Source: Thelonectria olida
Lineage: Eukaryota; Ascomycota; Sordariomycetes; Hypocreales; Nectriaceae
Length of the DNA: 64,000 nucleotides
NCBI GenBank assembly: GCA_020736575.1
Contig: JAGPYM010000001.1
Location: 1,426,001-1,490,000, forward strand
Direction of reading: 5' to 3'
The notes under the pieces were generated by a model. It did not search any database. It was not told the origin of the DNA and worked only from the letters and a program-made list of their open reading frames with translations. This document shows, piece by piece, positions 47,501 through 60,567 of this stretch. Numbering within the stretch: the stretch's first letter is position 1; each line of letters starts with the position of its first letter. The position numbers and the translations under genes were made by a program.

Positions 47501-50500
47501 CCTAGGAGAAACGTCCGAGACGTAGTCACGACTTTGCAACACTGCCTGGGTCTTGTTATAGTGCTTGCGCGCCCGTCTTACCAACGGAAAGCAAGGGTGG
47601 AAAGTCTCACTGGAAGCATGAAGCGTATTGGCGCTTGTGTTGCATCTATTCTTGCTGGGCGTGTTGCCAAGATCCAACTGCAGCATTGCAAGTTGAAGCC
47701 ACGGAACACGGCATAGCAGCACGGCCTCTTCGGCGCATCGTATCCCCCGGTGGACCGCCGTTTGAAAGGTTTTCTGTCAAAGCTATCACTGATTCAACCT
47801 ATTCGTACGTACATTGCACCGAGAAGCAGACGGAACCAGGGTCCACAGAGTTCCTTTCAGAAGAGCCTCTCCGCCTCTTTCTCATGGTTGAGAACCCATT
47901 CTGATGGAACTCAACTCTGAATGCGGGGCAACACTAAGGGACTTTAACTCGTCACAGGCCTCAACTGGTCTAGCCCTCGGTGCTCAGCATAACTGAGTCG
48001 CAGCGGAACTCGGCGTCCCACTGATCAACGCCTTACAAGTTACGTCACGCGTCTTGTTGCTGATGTGATGGGAGGCTTGGAGCAAACTACATCTACGCCT
48101 GTTCTTGACTTGAAGAACAAAGAAAGAGGGCTGGGTAGGTTGCCTCGGCCCGCCAACGGATGCATACGGGACCATGCTGTACGGAGCACATCAAGTGGCC
48201 TTTCAACGCCATGGATGCCCTCTCGGGTGCAGGTGGACCACTGGAGGTTCCGAGCATTGACTCAACCACCGCTTGCCACCTGTCTCTGAGTTCTTACCTT
48301 GCCATGACCACCGCGGCCAGGCCAGTGCAGTTGAACGAAGAAACCGCTATGTTTAAGGCTTATGGTACGATATAGGAGGCCTGGACGTGGAGGCCAGGCC
48401 TGGGCCGAGACCGGTTGCAGAAAGCAAGAAACATCTCAAAACACAACGCGGCCGCCGATATGTAGGCTTGAATGTTTGATCCTCCTGCTTTGCACGCGGA
48501 CGATTGACTAGACCTAAATTATGCAACCCCTCCAAGGAACGTGGCTTTTGGTCATAACTCTGGGTCTTCCGGGCGCCGTGGAGATGGCGTCTCTGACTTT
48601 TGGCTCCAGACGGCGGAAGTGTCGCAGTTGGTTGAATGGTGGGGCGTCTCGAAGACAACCTCCCTCATGAGGCAGTGGCTGCGAAAGGCAGAACAAGAAT
48701 CCACAAAAGCCTACTGTAGTCACGACGACGGTTGATGGTGATGAGTTTGCGTGTGTGGAAAGAGTCCGGGGTCGAGATCCATGAGCGATCCTCTGTTCCT
48801 TGTCCCCTGCAGTTGGCCTGCTTCAATGGCTCCCCTCTCCGCGACGAAGACTTGACGGGAGCAGGGACTATCTTATGGACACAAACGGGCGTCAGGTGAG
48901 GAGAGAGTTCGGGGTATAAAGGCCATTGAGAAAGCAATCACAGCTGTTTGCATGTCTGGGCGTGCAACCAGCTCGAGCTTGGCTTGGTGGTCGAGGTTGG
49001 GCACTTGGGACCTGGGTCTTTGGCCTTTGCACCATGGGCCACCGGTATGGACAGTTGTGACGTCCTCCAATCTTTAACCGAACGGGGCCAAGCCAGCCAA
49101 AAGAGACCACGCCGAGCCGAAAACTCCGTAGCCAAGGCACCTCCTAGGACGATATCCGGCTCGACAACGGCGTCACGACAAGATGCGAGAATGCTTTTTC
49201 TGATGGAGGAGATTAAACGAACGACGGGGGAAACTATGTACGAACATTCTTCCACACATCATCTCCGATAACCTCATCGACGTTACCAGGCATCTGGGCA
49301 GCGTCCACGAAAGCGGAAAGGCCATGGTTCAGAGATCGGTATCTCGCACGGCGCGGTAAGGGCCAGGGATCCCGGCCGTGGTTCCTGGGGCTACCCCTCA
49401 CTGGTGCCAGACGGTGCATGTGAGAAAATAGACGGTGACAAAAAGAAAAGGAAATCCGTCAAGGAGTAGGATCAATGATGGCTTCATCAAATTCCAGGCC
49501 GCGTCTCCTGGAGGAATGATTAGATATCGCATCTCACTATCCACGCAGAGCCTTGCACAGCCTCAGCCATGATCGAGTCCTCTCCCAGATGATGCTCTCT
49601 CCATCGCCAATGCCTTCATTCGAATGGGCCGCGATGGACGAGAGACACCGATCGAGATGACGCTTTCTTCTCCTGTCTCGACTTTTTTCTTCTTCCTGTC
49701 GACAGGGGCCGTGATGTCGGCCGCTAGAGTTAGCTTGCCTTGTCCCCCATTTTCCAAGCCTTCTCGTTCGTGAATCGTCCAGCCACCTATGCCGACCTGG
49801 GCCTGCGATGCGTCCACCCAAAAGTCTCATCAGATGCGTCTTCACGTCATCTCATTGGCCGCCGGAGCTGCGTCGCCAGATGCACGCGCGTTGATCAGAG
49901 AGGAGCGACATGTCAAACTCCAAGACGCGATGGCGAAAGGGGGGCGTGTACGACTTGCGCCGTAGTCTGTACGAAGTAACGGCCGGTGGTGCTAGGAACG
50001 TGGTCGTGTGCTCACCAGCGGGGAGGAGGAGACAAGTTTTCTGACGATCTCCGTTGTGGGCTAGAGTTCATCTCTCATCTTTCTTTGTCTCTTTGGGCTT
50101 CACGTTTGCGAGGTTTTACTAACAAGTGGGCTTCTCCGGTGAATTTTTCCATGGCCAGAACGGAGTCGGGGAAAAGCGAGGGGACAAATTAACAACGGCT
50201 GAGAGGGTCTGAGGCCTTCCAACGGGTGACACGGATGGTTGAGATTTTTTGTTTCACGGCCGTTGGGTCGGTGTCAGTCTCATGTGATGATACTTCCACC
50301 TCCCAACACGAGTTACGTATGGTGTTTTGGAGATATCAGGGAAAAACCCGCGCGTGTAAGAGTTCAGGGTCCCCGGTTGTAAGGGATCATGGTGGTGTCA
50401 ATGGCGCTTGTGAGGCGGCAAGTGTGCCTAGAGTTTGGGCTCCTTCAAGCCATCTCGATCCGCATAACTACACAAGGTATTTGTACTTTGCGGCAGCTTT

Positions 50501-53500
50501 ACGCCCGGCGGCGCATTTGCACTTGTGCTCCGTGGGGTGTTGGGTGAGTCTAGTTCGCAGGTTATTGGGATGAGGCGTTTTCCCGTCTTCCCTTGCAGGA
50601 ATCAAAAGAAAGCGGTATCAAAGGAGGCGTCATGGGATGGAAATGAGCATCCGTCAATGATGCCGAAGACTGTCTGAGGCGGACGCACGGGAGCTGTAAT
50701 GAGAGCAGAGAGAGGCTTTAACTTGTTTGCTGCTGATGGGCAGGAGCTAGACCCATGAGGTCCCAGTCTCTCCCAGGTTCCAAATGGACGCCGAGAGAGG
50801 GGCCTGTTGGTGATACAGACGTGAGATGCCGCAGCTGTTAATTATTCGTACACCAAAGAGTTGCTGGGGCACGTCAGCCTCAAAGCGATAGCGTCGAGCG
50901 GGCACGGAACACGACACGGAGGTGTTCCAGAGCCTTAGTAATAAGAGACGATGTAGCGTGGGCCAGCGACGACAGCACGAGCACGCAAAGTACGCACGTA
51001 GTATGAAGGGCATGGGGGAGTATGACATTGCGGACGGAGTACTTCGTACGGAACAAGAGAAGGTGAAGACGCAGTTGGGCCACCAACGTCACACCTCCTT
51101 TTAACAGCACGGAGTATACCCGCGACCACGAGTGGACCAGGCTTGGATGGAAAGAAAAGAAATCGAGATCGAAATTGGCGGAAACGAGGATCGTCCTGGC
51201 CAAGTGGTTATTTGTCCGACGCGCAACAGCAAGTGTCCATCAATAATCACCAAGCGCCAGAGGCATTCAGGAGGAGCACCTGTTAGGTACGAGGAGCGTA
51301 AGCTCTCGGATGCTGCTGTAGAAACAACCTTGGAACCTTGCGGCGTCGTCTAAGCCGTGATACGCAGAGGGGAACTGGCAGCGAGGCTCGGAGCGGGGAG
51401 CACTGACAGCTCATCATCACCACAGGTAACCGGCGGAGAACGGAGGCTTGTTGCTTTGTGCGCTGCAGAAGACGACGACTTGCGAGAATGAAAATGTCTG
51501 ATTATCGCTGTGCCTCAGAACGCTGCGAATATTGACGCAGGTAACAGGAGTATACCCGCCTTCACACAGACGCGAGTTATGTACGCCCCGGCTTGTGCGA
51601 GTAATGAATGGATGGGAACGTGCAACTTGAGCGAAGCGGCGGAGACGGAGACGGGCAAGCAAGCGGCGGTGCTTTGGCGGGACAGCGACGTCTTTGTGCA
51701 TGTCAGAAGTGCACAAAAAAAAACTTCAAAATTTCAAGGATTTCAAGGATTTCAAGTCGTTGCTGTAGGGCAATCAGACAGGCTGACAACGTCTCACAGC
51801 TCTGGGCAGGGTTGTAACACGGCCGGTCAGCCCCTGAGCCAGCCCAGCCTCCAATCCTTTGAGGCAACAACCGACGACGAGACAGACTGGCGGCAACGAC
51901 AAGCTGCATATTGCAGATGAAATCATCATCAGAGTAATAATATCAGCTTACACAATGCTGCAGCAAGGCAAGGCAAGTCATGCCTAACATCAGAGTTATC
52001 CCAGCAAGCGGTGGGCCAAGAGGATTAAGGAGTGGACGAGGAGAGCTTTCATGACATGCATGATTAATTGGCCAAGGCTAAGTTTGTGCAGGACCGCGAT
52101 GGCGACGCGCGATTGGCTGAAATGGGGATGCAGCTTGGAGATTGGGGGAACAGCGCGACAAACTACTGGACTCGACTCTGCTCAGCCAGCCAGCTATTTC
52201 GGTCTAGGAGAGTCGTTGCTTAATACCAAAGGTCAGATGGCCAGTTAGGAGGCGCTATAGGCGGCGATCGCTCCGTGTCGACGACGCCTCAGGGCTCGGT
52301 CCCAAGATTGGGAAATGGTTGAATATCTCCCTGCAAGGAGGAGGATCGGTAACTAACGCGATGGCGAGATGCCTGTACTATGAGGCGAGGCACGGAAGAC
52401 GGAACAGACACGACGCACCTCGAGATGAGATGAGACGACGAGAACGCGAAATGTCGGGCTTCCCGCGTTTGCGCTGAGGAGTTCGTTTCGAGCGCCAGAA
52501 ACACTGCTGACATTGCCTTAGGGCGCGCATTAGCTGGGCAGTCTGGTCAGAGAACTTGGCCCAAGTTAGAGCGGACATTGCGAGGTTCCAGTATGGGACG
52601 TTGTTCTGGCTGAGCTCCGCCTGGGTGCAGCAAGCGTGGAGCTGAACAACGGAGGGGAACCCATGCCAGAGAAGAGAGCGGATGAGGGATAGCACATGAA
52701 TTGAGAACAATTATGAGGATAATTACTTGCGAATAAGGGAAGGTCGAAACAGAGTCGTAATTAGCTGTGCGTGCCTATCCGAACCTCGTTGTTCGTAAAA
52801 GCAACCACCAGTGAATCACTCAAATCACGGTTGCATCTCGTGCATAACGCAGCATAGGTGAGTACGTAGCATGCCTCCAGCGGTGTCGTGGGCCGTCTCG
52901 GGCCCTGGCCCGTCCGCCGTCGTTGACCTCATCCTGGCGGGCGACCGAGTGACGAGCCTCGCGTGTTGCGGTTTGGTGTCGAGACGATGCTTGCTTCGCT
53001 CAGCATTAGCAAGCCGTGGCCCGTAATGAGGTCGGGTGCTCGTAGTTAGCGGGGCCGAGACGGAATGGATCTGACGTTTGCATCTCTTTGCTGGTAAAGG
53101 ATATTCCCAGCGAAGAGATGGTGATGGCATGTAACAAACGGCAAAGTCCGCGCGCAGCGTTTGAATAACGTTGGTGGTGATGAGGCAACGCGGAGATATT
53201 TTGCATTCATCATTCCATTATTGTGCGTTTGTGCGTTTATGCTGGTGGCTGTGTTGTGTTCACTGGGAAACAGCCTACTGTGATGTGACTCTTCCATTAG
53301 ATGGTTGCTTCTGCCCGTGTACCTAGGTACGAAGTACAAAGTGCCTGAGGAAGGAAGGCACGTACCGAGTTACGGCTGCAGGCGGCAGGTACGATAGTGA
53401 CGGCAGGTCGTGAGCCTGCGCAGTCCTGCTGCAGACTCTCTCACAATGGGTGTCGTGATGGAGGCGAATAGGAAGCATGACCACAGCAAACCCCGTCACA

Positions 53501-54258
53501 GTTCTACAGAACTTTAGGCCGCCTGCTGCGGCCTCGCTCAACAGGGCCTTTCACCGGCCGCCATGTAGCTGTTTTCCTAAACAAACAATATGCAGTATCA
53601 TCTATTGACAAACCGCTAGGTTAGATCAACAAATGGGGCCGGCCACTCGTGAATGGCGTATTGTCGGTCGTGACAATAGGCCTCGTTGTTTGCAACCGAG
53701 GAAGGGCATAACTATATCACACCATGAGAGGACACACAAGAACAATTATATTCAATCCACCTCTGCCTCTTCTTTCTCCATTGTTCACCTGAATAGAATC
53801 CGCTTCCCCTCCTCTTGCAAACCCTCAGCTCTGCATCAGGCGTCAGGCCTGTGCATTTGTTAAAAGCCTCCATCCCGTATCATCGCCGACTTCAAAGAAT
53901 CGTCACCTCACTTCAACGTCTTCATCACACGGAAGTCGACAGATCCGGCAGCTCGAGTCTGCCTGCGAATCGCTAAGCCTGACCCAGAATTTCTGCATCT
54001 ACATCTGCATCTCGAATTCTGCTCGTGGCACGCCCAATCAAACAGCGCAACCACGACAAACGAACATCATCGACTTCATCCAGCAAGCGCTCTACCGCTC
54101 CCACACGCGGATCCCTGCCCGCTGCTCGCAAGAGAGGCAAGAACACGCTACGACACGACATAATTGGCACAAACTCGAACTCAGGTACGTTTATGAACGA
54201 ATACTGCGCTGTACCTGGCACGCCCCCATGCCGCATGCCCATCATGGCTTCACCTTCA

Positions 54259-54285
54259 CCCCCCCCCCCCCCCCCCCCCCCCCCC
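54259..54285. repeat. Poly(C) tract, 27 nt
   Basis: Unbroken run of C followed by a CCAAGCACAAGC-type imperfect repeat, about 2.2 kb before the cyclin ATG. Confidence 0.95.
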
Positions 54286-54504
54286 ATCCTAAGCCCAAGC
54301 ACAAGCACAAGCCCAGGCCCAGCCCCCTTACCACCACCCCCGAGAAAGCGTGTGCCCCGACGTGCGTGTCTCTAGCGCAAGCGTTGCAAGGCGACGGGCG
54401 GGAACGCGGTACCTCTGGTCACGTACCCTCAGCAGCAAAAGGAGCGCAGCTCTTTATGCAGGAGGTGTGAGCCAGGAAGGCCTCCTCCTCGTCCTTCATG
54501 GTCC

Positions 54505-54532
54505 CCCAGTCCCAGTCCCAGTCCCAGTCCCA
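54505..54532. repeat. (CCCAGT)n hexanucleotide repeat
   Basis: Four and two-thirds perfect units of CCCAGT. A second short repeat (GCAGAGCAGG twice) follows near 54,781-54,800. Confidence 0.9.
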
Positions 54533-55936
54533 AGGCGGCCCCCCGGTCCCATCCATTCAACTCCACCCGCACTGAACTCGGCTCCTCATTGCGCGCAGTC
54601 TCTCCTGGCAGCTGGCTGGCTGAGTGACGATGGAGGAGACCCGGGGAGGGTGAGCGGGTGCGCCTGAGGGTGAGGTGTTGGTGACTCCCTCCCACTTCCT
54701 CCTGAGGCAGGGGGTACACCAGCGCCAACCACTCCCTCACTCGCTCCACGAGACTTGCAGCGCAGCAGCAGAGAACCTAAGCAGAGCAGGGCAGAGCAGG
54801 GCAGAGAAGAACAGGGTACATATTTCCATCCTAGCTCCCAGTACCCACTGGGTGTGCACTACTCAGTGTCCACTGGTCACTGCTACTTTGTTCTTTTTGC
54901 TTTGCTGCTCTCTGTCTCTCTCTTTTTCCCACTTGGCGGTTTGGCTTGGTTCTGGTTGGTTTGGTTCCGTTTGGGTTTGCTCCCCCGGTCCCATTAAAAC
55001 TACCTCACGCACCTCTCACCCAGTCCTTTTCCTCCTCCTCCATCCTCCTCCTACCTTCATCCCGCTCTCTCCTCCCTCCCCTTCCTCTCCCTCTTCCTCA
55101 TCCATTCATTCTTTCTCATTCCACCTCCCGTCGACTCCTGACTTGATCGCAGGCCGCAGACGTGCTTTGGGACGAGGAGAATATCTCATCGTTTGGGCTT
55201 TCCAACTAACTCCCTACCTCTCACCACCAGCCCGCCCTATTAAAGACCGAAGATCTGAACAAGTGAATCAAAAGAGACCTTTGCTGGTATTTCACTTCTT
55301 CCCTTTCGCCCCGGCTTCTCCTTCGACTGTGTAAATTCCTTCCTCTCCCGAACAGGAATTCCAGCATTCGCCCTCACTCACTCACTCTCCCTCTCGCCAA
55401 CGACGACCATCCGGCTCGCTCCGTTCCCTTCGCACGAAACGAATCTGGGTATCCTTGCCGAGACTGATCCCATCCACCGTTTCTTCTGAGTCGGTGTCTC
55501 TCTGTCAACAGGCTAGTCATTGTCAATTCTCGACTTCTCGAACAAGGGCACCTCGTTTTCCCTAATCGAGCTCACGAGCAAGTGCATTGTCAAAATCTCC
55601 GATTCGCATCAGGAGAATTCACCGCCGCGCAACCTCACCTCACCAACATAAACCGTCCACTGTCTCATCGTCGCCAGGCGTTGTGGCGTACATCACGATT
55701 GTCCCAGTGTGAAAGGTGTGTCACCTGCTTTCCCTCAACATTAGCTCACGGCAGTGAACCTAATATTTCTTCCCTCTTGAAGCTGCATGCCGAGGCTTCT
55801 CTTCCGCATACCGCATCCACACCGCGACATTCGTTCTGAAGTATTGTTCTGTGGGAGACGTTAGCTCGTTGTTCCCACTCAGTCTCAGAATATTGTCTCA
55901 CTCCCTCCAGCCTTGCCCACCTCCCGACCTGTGGCG

Positions 55937-56134
55937 GTAAGCATCCCTCCCTCCGATATCCCTATTACCCTTCCCCATGTCAATGGCTCCCATATCGTGC
56001 CAGCAAGTCCCTATCACCCAAGGGATGGAGATGCGAAACGGCCAACTGTGGCGCCTGCCACACCGACGCTTGTCTCAGTGACATCCAGATTGTTTCTATA
56101 ACGGGCCGGCGTACTAACTCTTATCCTTCTCTAG
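55937..56134 (+). other. Probable 5' UTR intron of the G1 cyclin gene
   Basis: GTAAGC donor at 55,937, a perfect TACTAAC branch site at 56,112-56,118 and a CTCTAG acceptor ending at 56,134, 198 nt in all. A second AG at 56,139-56,140 could also serve. It lies 333 bp before the ATG in a pyrimidine-rich leader, so a spliced leader of more than 1 kb is inferred. Confidence 0.6.
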
Positions 56135-56467
56135 CTCTAGGGCACTTGAGTCGACTTCGTTCATAAACGACCCCTTTTCCAATCCCTTTCCTTGCCTCCA
56201 CCGGTTCATTGTTCTTCATGCTTCTGGCTTCTTTTTCCAGCCACGGTCACTCTTTTCGTTAATTTTCACCACACTCATTAATATCTTAATACCCTAATTC
56301 CTCGGTGTGCATCACTCCTTTCGTACACATCGAGCTCAATCACTTATTCCATCGTCTCCGACCAAGATTCCTGGGGAACTTTCACAGTCTTTCATTGACA
56401 AAATCCACACGAAGCGATAATCCGCCCCGTTTTCACTTGTTTCCAAGACAGCCACCTTTTGCCCATT

Positions 56468-57719
56468 ATGGCTTACACCTACAACGACCGAACCTTCTTC
56501 GTCGAGTCAGATGAACTTCACCACTCAAGAATGAACCCTCGGGAAGCCGCCAAGATGATCGCCCGTAACCGTCAAGATATTATCGCCGGCGAGCTCTCGC
56601 GGTTAGCAGCGGACGAGTACCTGGAGGACATTATGCAGCACATGAGGACCATGGAGGCATGTCAATTTGTCCAACTTGACATTGTCGAAGTGCTAACTTG
56701 AACAGGAGGAAACTCTCCCCGATGCCAGCCTCATCGACATGCAGCGCGAGATTCAGTGGTTCATGAGGCCCTACCTCATCGACTTCCTCATCGAGGCTCA
56801 TGCCGCCTTCGCCCTTCTCCCAGAGACCCTCTTCCTCACAGTCAACCTCCTTGACCGATACTGCTCGAAGCGAGTCGTCTACAAGCAACACTACCAATTG
56901 GTGGGCTGCGCTGCCCTACTGATCGCTGCCAAATATGGTGACAAGAAGGACCGTGTTCCTCAGATCCACGAACTCAACAACATGTGCTGCGGCTTGTACG
57001 ACGCCGGCATGTTCACCCAGATGGAGATGCACGTCCTCAACACTCTTGAGTGGACCATTGGTCACCCCACTGTCGACTTTTTTTCTCAATTGATGGTTGC
57101 GGAGGAGGGTGACGACCGGGAAGTTGAGAACATGGCCGCCTACCTTTGCGAGATCGCCCTCTACCACCGAGACTTCGTTTCCACGAAGCCCTCTGTCATG
57201 GCTCGAGCATCACTCGCCCTTGCCCGAGCTATCCTTGGTCGCCCTGAAGTCAACGATGGAGACTGGCATCACACCGAGAACCTCACTCTCCTCACGTTAT
57301 CCCACCACCTCCACCAGCCCTCGCCCACTCTGGCTCGCAAGTACTCCAGCACCAACCTGTCTCGTGTCTCCCAGAAGCTTGCCGAATTCATGGCCGAGCA
57401 GGCTGCCATCGCCCGTCGAAGTGCTCAACCCCCTTCCCCCCCGGTTGAGCCTGCTGCCAAGCACTCAAATATCTACAGCACCCCTCAGAAAGGCCATGCC
57501 TCCGCCACCATGGGGTTCGATGGGTACCTGACCCCTCCTATTACCCCTGATGGAAACTGCTTGGTAGCGAACAATCACAACAACATGGTCAAGGATTCAT
57601 ATCATATGCCTCCACGGTGCCCTGTCACTCCCACACCTCAACACCACAACTCCGTATATGGTCAACACGCCCACCAATACACAGGCTATATGGGTCAACA
57701 TGGCATCAACCAACAATAG
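56468..57719 (+). CDS. CLN1: G1/S cyclin, CLN type
   Basis: Activator of the main cyclin-dependent kinase at the G1/S transition and in polarised growth. Exons 56468..56656 and 56706..57719, 400 aa. The cyclin box (about residues 62-200) starts EYLEDIMQHMRTMEEETLP and contains MRPYLIDFLIEAH, the fungal form of the MRxxLVDWL motif. It continues with LFLTVNLLDRYCSKR, LVGCAALLIAAKYGDKK, the VPQIHELNNMCC region and LEWTIGHPTVDFF. A Pro/Gln/His-rich tail follows, including PSPPVEP and YLTPPITPDG, whose SP/TP sites could be kinase targets. The single coding intron (49 nt) has a GC donor (GAG^GCATGT), a GCTAAC branch and a TTGAACAG acceptor; no GT donor keeps the frame. The gene follows the 17-kb desert and a long leader. 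Confidence 0.95.
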
Positions 57720-59401
57720 GGAGGTCGGTTGGTTCGGCCTAAACCTTACGCAAAAAGACACGTCTAACGCCGGCCGGGACTCTGCCATCTGACTACCTGT
57801 TGGCACACCCCAATGGCTTTTCCTTTCTCAACCTCGATCCGACATGCTCGCATTTGTTTGAAGCCATTTACATGGCAACTCAACAGAATGATCTCTCTCG
57901 TCCACGTCTTGGCATTTAGCGAATGATTTCTTTTTCTTTCTCGTATGCGAATCAAAATTTTCCAGCAAGTCTTTCGGCAACCAAAAAAAAAAACAGGAAA
58001 CATGGATCATACCCTCCCTTTTTTTCTCTCTCCAGCAATTGTTTTACGACTCCTTGCCTGACTTCCCCCTCCTGGTGCGGGGGGGACTGCATACCACAAA
58101 GAAGGGTCGGCTCAAAGAATCAACGGGGTTACCTATCGGATGAAATTTTGAAGGAATAGAATACAGGGTGGGAGCTTGGCCAGCCTCAGCATAGGAAGAC
58201 CGAGAATGCACCAACAGGAAAAAAAAGAAGTCCCTCCGCGATGGAAAAGGATACCCCACAGATGGGAGGAACGGGAAATGCTTTGCGTTTATTTTTTATT
58301 TCTTTTTATTCCAAAGAGAGGCGGAGGGGACGACGACGTCTGACCTCGGTCTGGTACGATGAGGCGGGCCATACTCTTCGCGATAGCAGCATTGACGACT
58401 GCATAATTCTTTCGAAGCTGGATTTGGACGACGGATTAGAGCCCTGAATGGTCTCGGATCGTCCTGGGGAAGGGACTTGGGCGCAGATATGTGCCGCATT
58501 GGGATCAACGGAGCAGAATTGTTTCTTTCCGATGACCTTCTCCTGAGCCCCCCTTGTCCTGTGTATACATAGGTGGTTACAGGCACACACACTCACACAC
58601 ACACAATCAAAAAAAGAAGTAAAAATTCCTTCCACTTGATGACCCTCTACTGTGACTCTTGGTGGTTTGATTGTGACTTGCTTGCTCGTGATGGACTACT
58701 AGCCACCTCCGAGGTTTAGCTTGCCCTTGTTCAGATGCGCCCTTGCTAGCCCAGTCCTGAATTTCCCGAGCCGTTCTTAGCAGCCGTTTGAAAGTCCAAT
58801 ACCGCAAGTCAGCGGCAATAAGTCAGCCCATGACTTGGGTTGGGTAGACTGATCTAGATCTAAGTGGACTTGAAGGCGGTGACGTCAGAAATTGCGAGTG
58901 GGGGGCATGTAATCTCGGTCGCAGCAATACCAAGCAACCATCAGAAGCAAGGGCGATGTTCGCTAATTATGGTAGCGCATTGTTAGGGAGTCACCGCCTC
59001 TTCAACGACCTGGTGGTGGCCGTTTGATCGGGGACCCGTTGGACGGCTTCGTTTTGTCTGTTCATTTCGAGCCCCTGAGCTACTGTACGAAGAAGGGTCC
59101 CCTCTCTGGTGGTGTGTGTGGTCTGTGTCATTGAATGGGCGAGTTTTGGAGACGCTTCTGCAAGGGGATGATGTGGTAATTTTACGCCTCACTTCTCCCT
59201 GACTAATAATGTGGCTGTTAATAGGTTGGGGCTTTGACTGATGGCGAGCAAAAGGTTTAAGTAAGATGGCTTCGATGTGTTGTCCGAGGCGTGCCTGTGT
59301 GTCGATAGATTTAACCTTATGGGAAATAATTGTCCGTTATGCTGGGGGTGGAGCAAAGTCGTGCTTCTGGTTTTATGAGCATGGGTTAGATGGTTGACTA
59401 C
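57720..59401. other. Intergenic, cyclin 3' side up to the transposon
   Basis: 1.7 kb. Contains short A-runs and a CACACA tract near 58,587-58,602. Small open frames on both strands without family features. Ends at the TA target site of the transposon. Confidence 0.5.
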
Positions 59402-59403
59402 TA

Positions 59404-59444
59404 GAGTCCCCACCCCCCTTTCCGCGCAGACCCCCCTTTCGCGC
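59404..59444 (+). repeat. Left terminal inverted repeat (41 bp)
   Basis: Begins GAGTCCCCACCCCCC. Internally it repeats the unit CCCCCCTTTC(C)GCGC twice, separated by AGA. Differs from the right repeat only at position 6 (C versus A). Confidence 0.95.
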
Positions 59445-60492
59445 GCCGACATGCGACGCGACCTAGTAATTCTCTCGTAAACACTCCTTAATTGTATCTG
59501 CAATATTTATCCAAATCATTCTAAATTTTTATTATAAGTCCTCTAGAGACTAAATGTGAGAAAGCTATTATTAAAATTCTTAAAAGAAATATAGAAGGTA
59601 AGAAACTCCGGCCTCTTACTAACTAGTATTATATTAATAAGTCTATATTATAAGGTCGAAAGAAAGGTACTAAAAATGCATTAAAAGTATAAGAAAAGCA
59701 TTAATTACTATTCCTAATTTAAAAGAAATAATTAGTTAATTGGATTATTACTAAAAAAACTATAAGCTAGGCTCTAATAAAGTGTAAGCTATATAATATT
59801 ATATAAAAAATTATTAACCCCTAAATTAAGAATATTATTATTAGATAGAATTAGGTCTTATACTTTCTTAAGTGTAATAATAAGGTTAAAATAAAAGGAT
59901 TTATATCTTTTAAAGCTATTTAATTAAATAGTATAATTCCTAAAGTAATATAATAATTTTATATTATACTAGTATAAGAAATAGTTAAAAAGAGTATTAG
60001 CTTAAATAGAGTTTATAATATAAATAAATATAGCCTAACTGAAAGTATAATTAAGGCTGGAAAAGTAATTAGAAATACTATTACTTACTAAGCGATTATT
60101 ATAAAAAGTAACTACTATAAATGGGTCTTAATTATAAAGGCAAGAAGCGCTATAGGAAGATATTTAACCCCCTATATAGTCTTTATAAGAAACTACTTTT
60201 AAAAATAGTAGTTTCTAGAGCATTTTCCTAACTGGGCATATAATACCTTTTTAACAGGCTAGGTAATAACCTGGGTATGTAAAAAATAGCTTAAAAATAT
60301 GTTTTTACTAGAAATAAAGCTTATTATTGTTAAAAACGCCGATAATCTAGGCACACAATAGAGGTCGATACAGGCCAAACCCTAGCCTTGTATCTATCAC
60401 AATAAGCTTCTCAATAGGGCTCACAGTTGGTCTCAAGGTAAAAGTCCCCGCCAAGTAAACCTTACTCAAGGAACCTTATTCCGGGCCTCCAA

Positions 60493-60500
60493 TATAAAAG
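60493..60500 (+). promoter_or_regulatory. TATA box of ORF inside the transposon
   Basis: TATAAAAG 68 bp before the ATG of the broken ORF at 60,568, followed by a leader and an AAAATGCC start context: an ordinary-looking promoter layout. Confidence 0.4.
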
Positions 60501-60567
60501 CACCTGTTCTCTCCATCCGACCCTGGTCCGCACAACTCGACCAATAATATAACATATAACAGCCAAA

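Larger units (their letters stand above)
39049..56467. other. 17.4-kb gene desert and long cyclin upstream region
   Basis: No gene supported between the Zn2Cys6 factor start (-) and the G1 cyclin start (+). Open frames reach about 200 codons (43,946-44,557 plus; 42,063-42,599 minus; 54,675-55,334 plus) but lack motifs, overlap frames on the other strand and lack splice support. Base composition looks normal, unlike the AT-rich transposon to the right, so this is not RIP-mutated repeat. No tRNA (B-box), 5S rRNA or U6 signature was found by eye. The right end (about 54.9-56.4 kb) is pyrimidine-rich and looks like a transcribed cyclin leader. Smaller elements inside are listed separately. Confidence 0.6.

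Noticed and set aside
39049..48500. ACGCGT (MCB-like) sites in the desert, including two close copies near 42,511-42,526
   Set aside because: About half a dozen copies in 17 kb is near the number expected by chance, and they lie far from the cyclin start.
54675..55334. 219-codon open frame before the cyclin
   Set aside because: Mostly Ser/Pro/Leu/Phe from pyrimidine-rich leader DNA, as expected for a non-coding 5' region.
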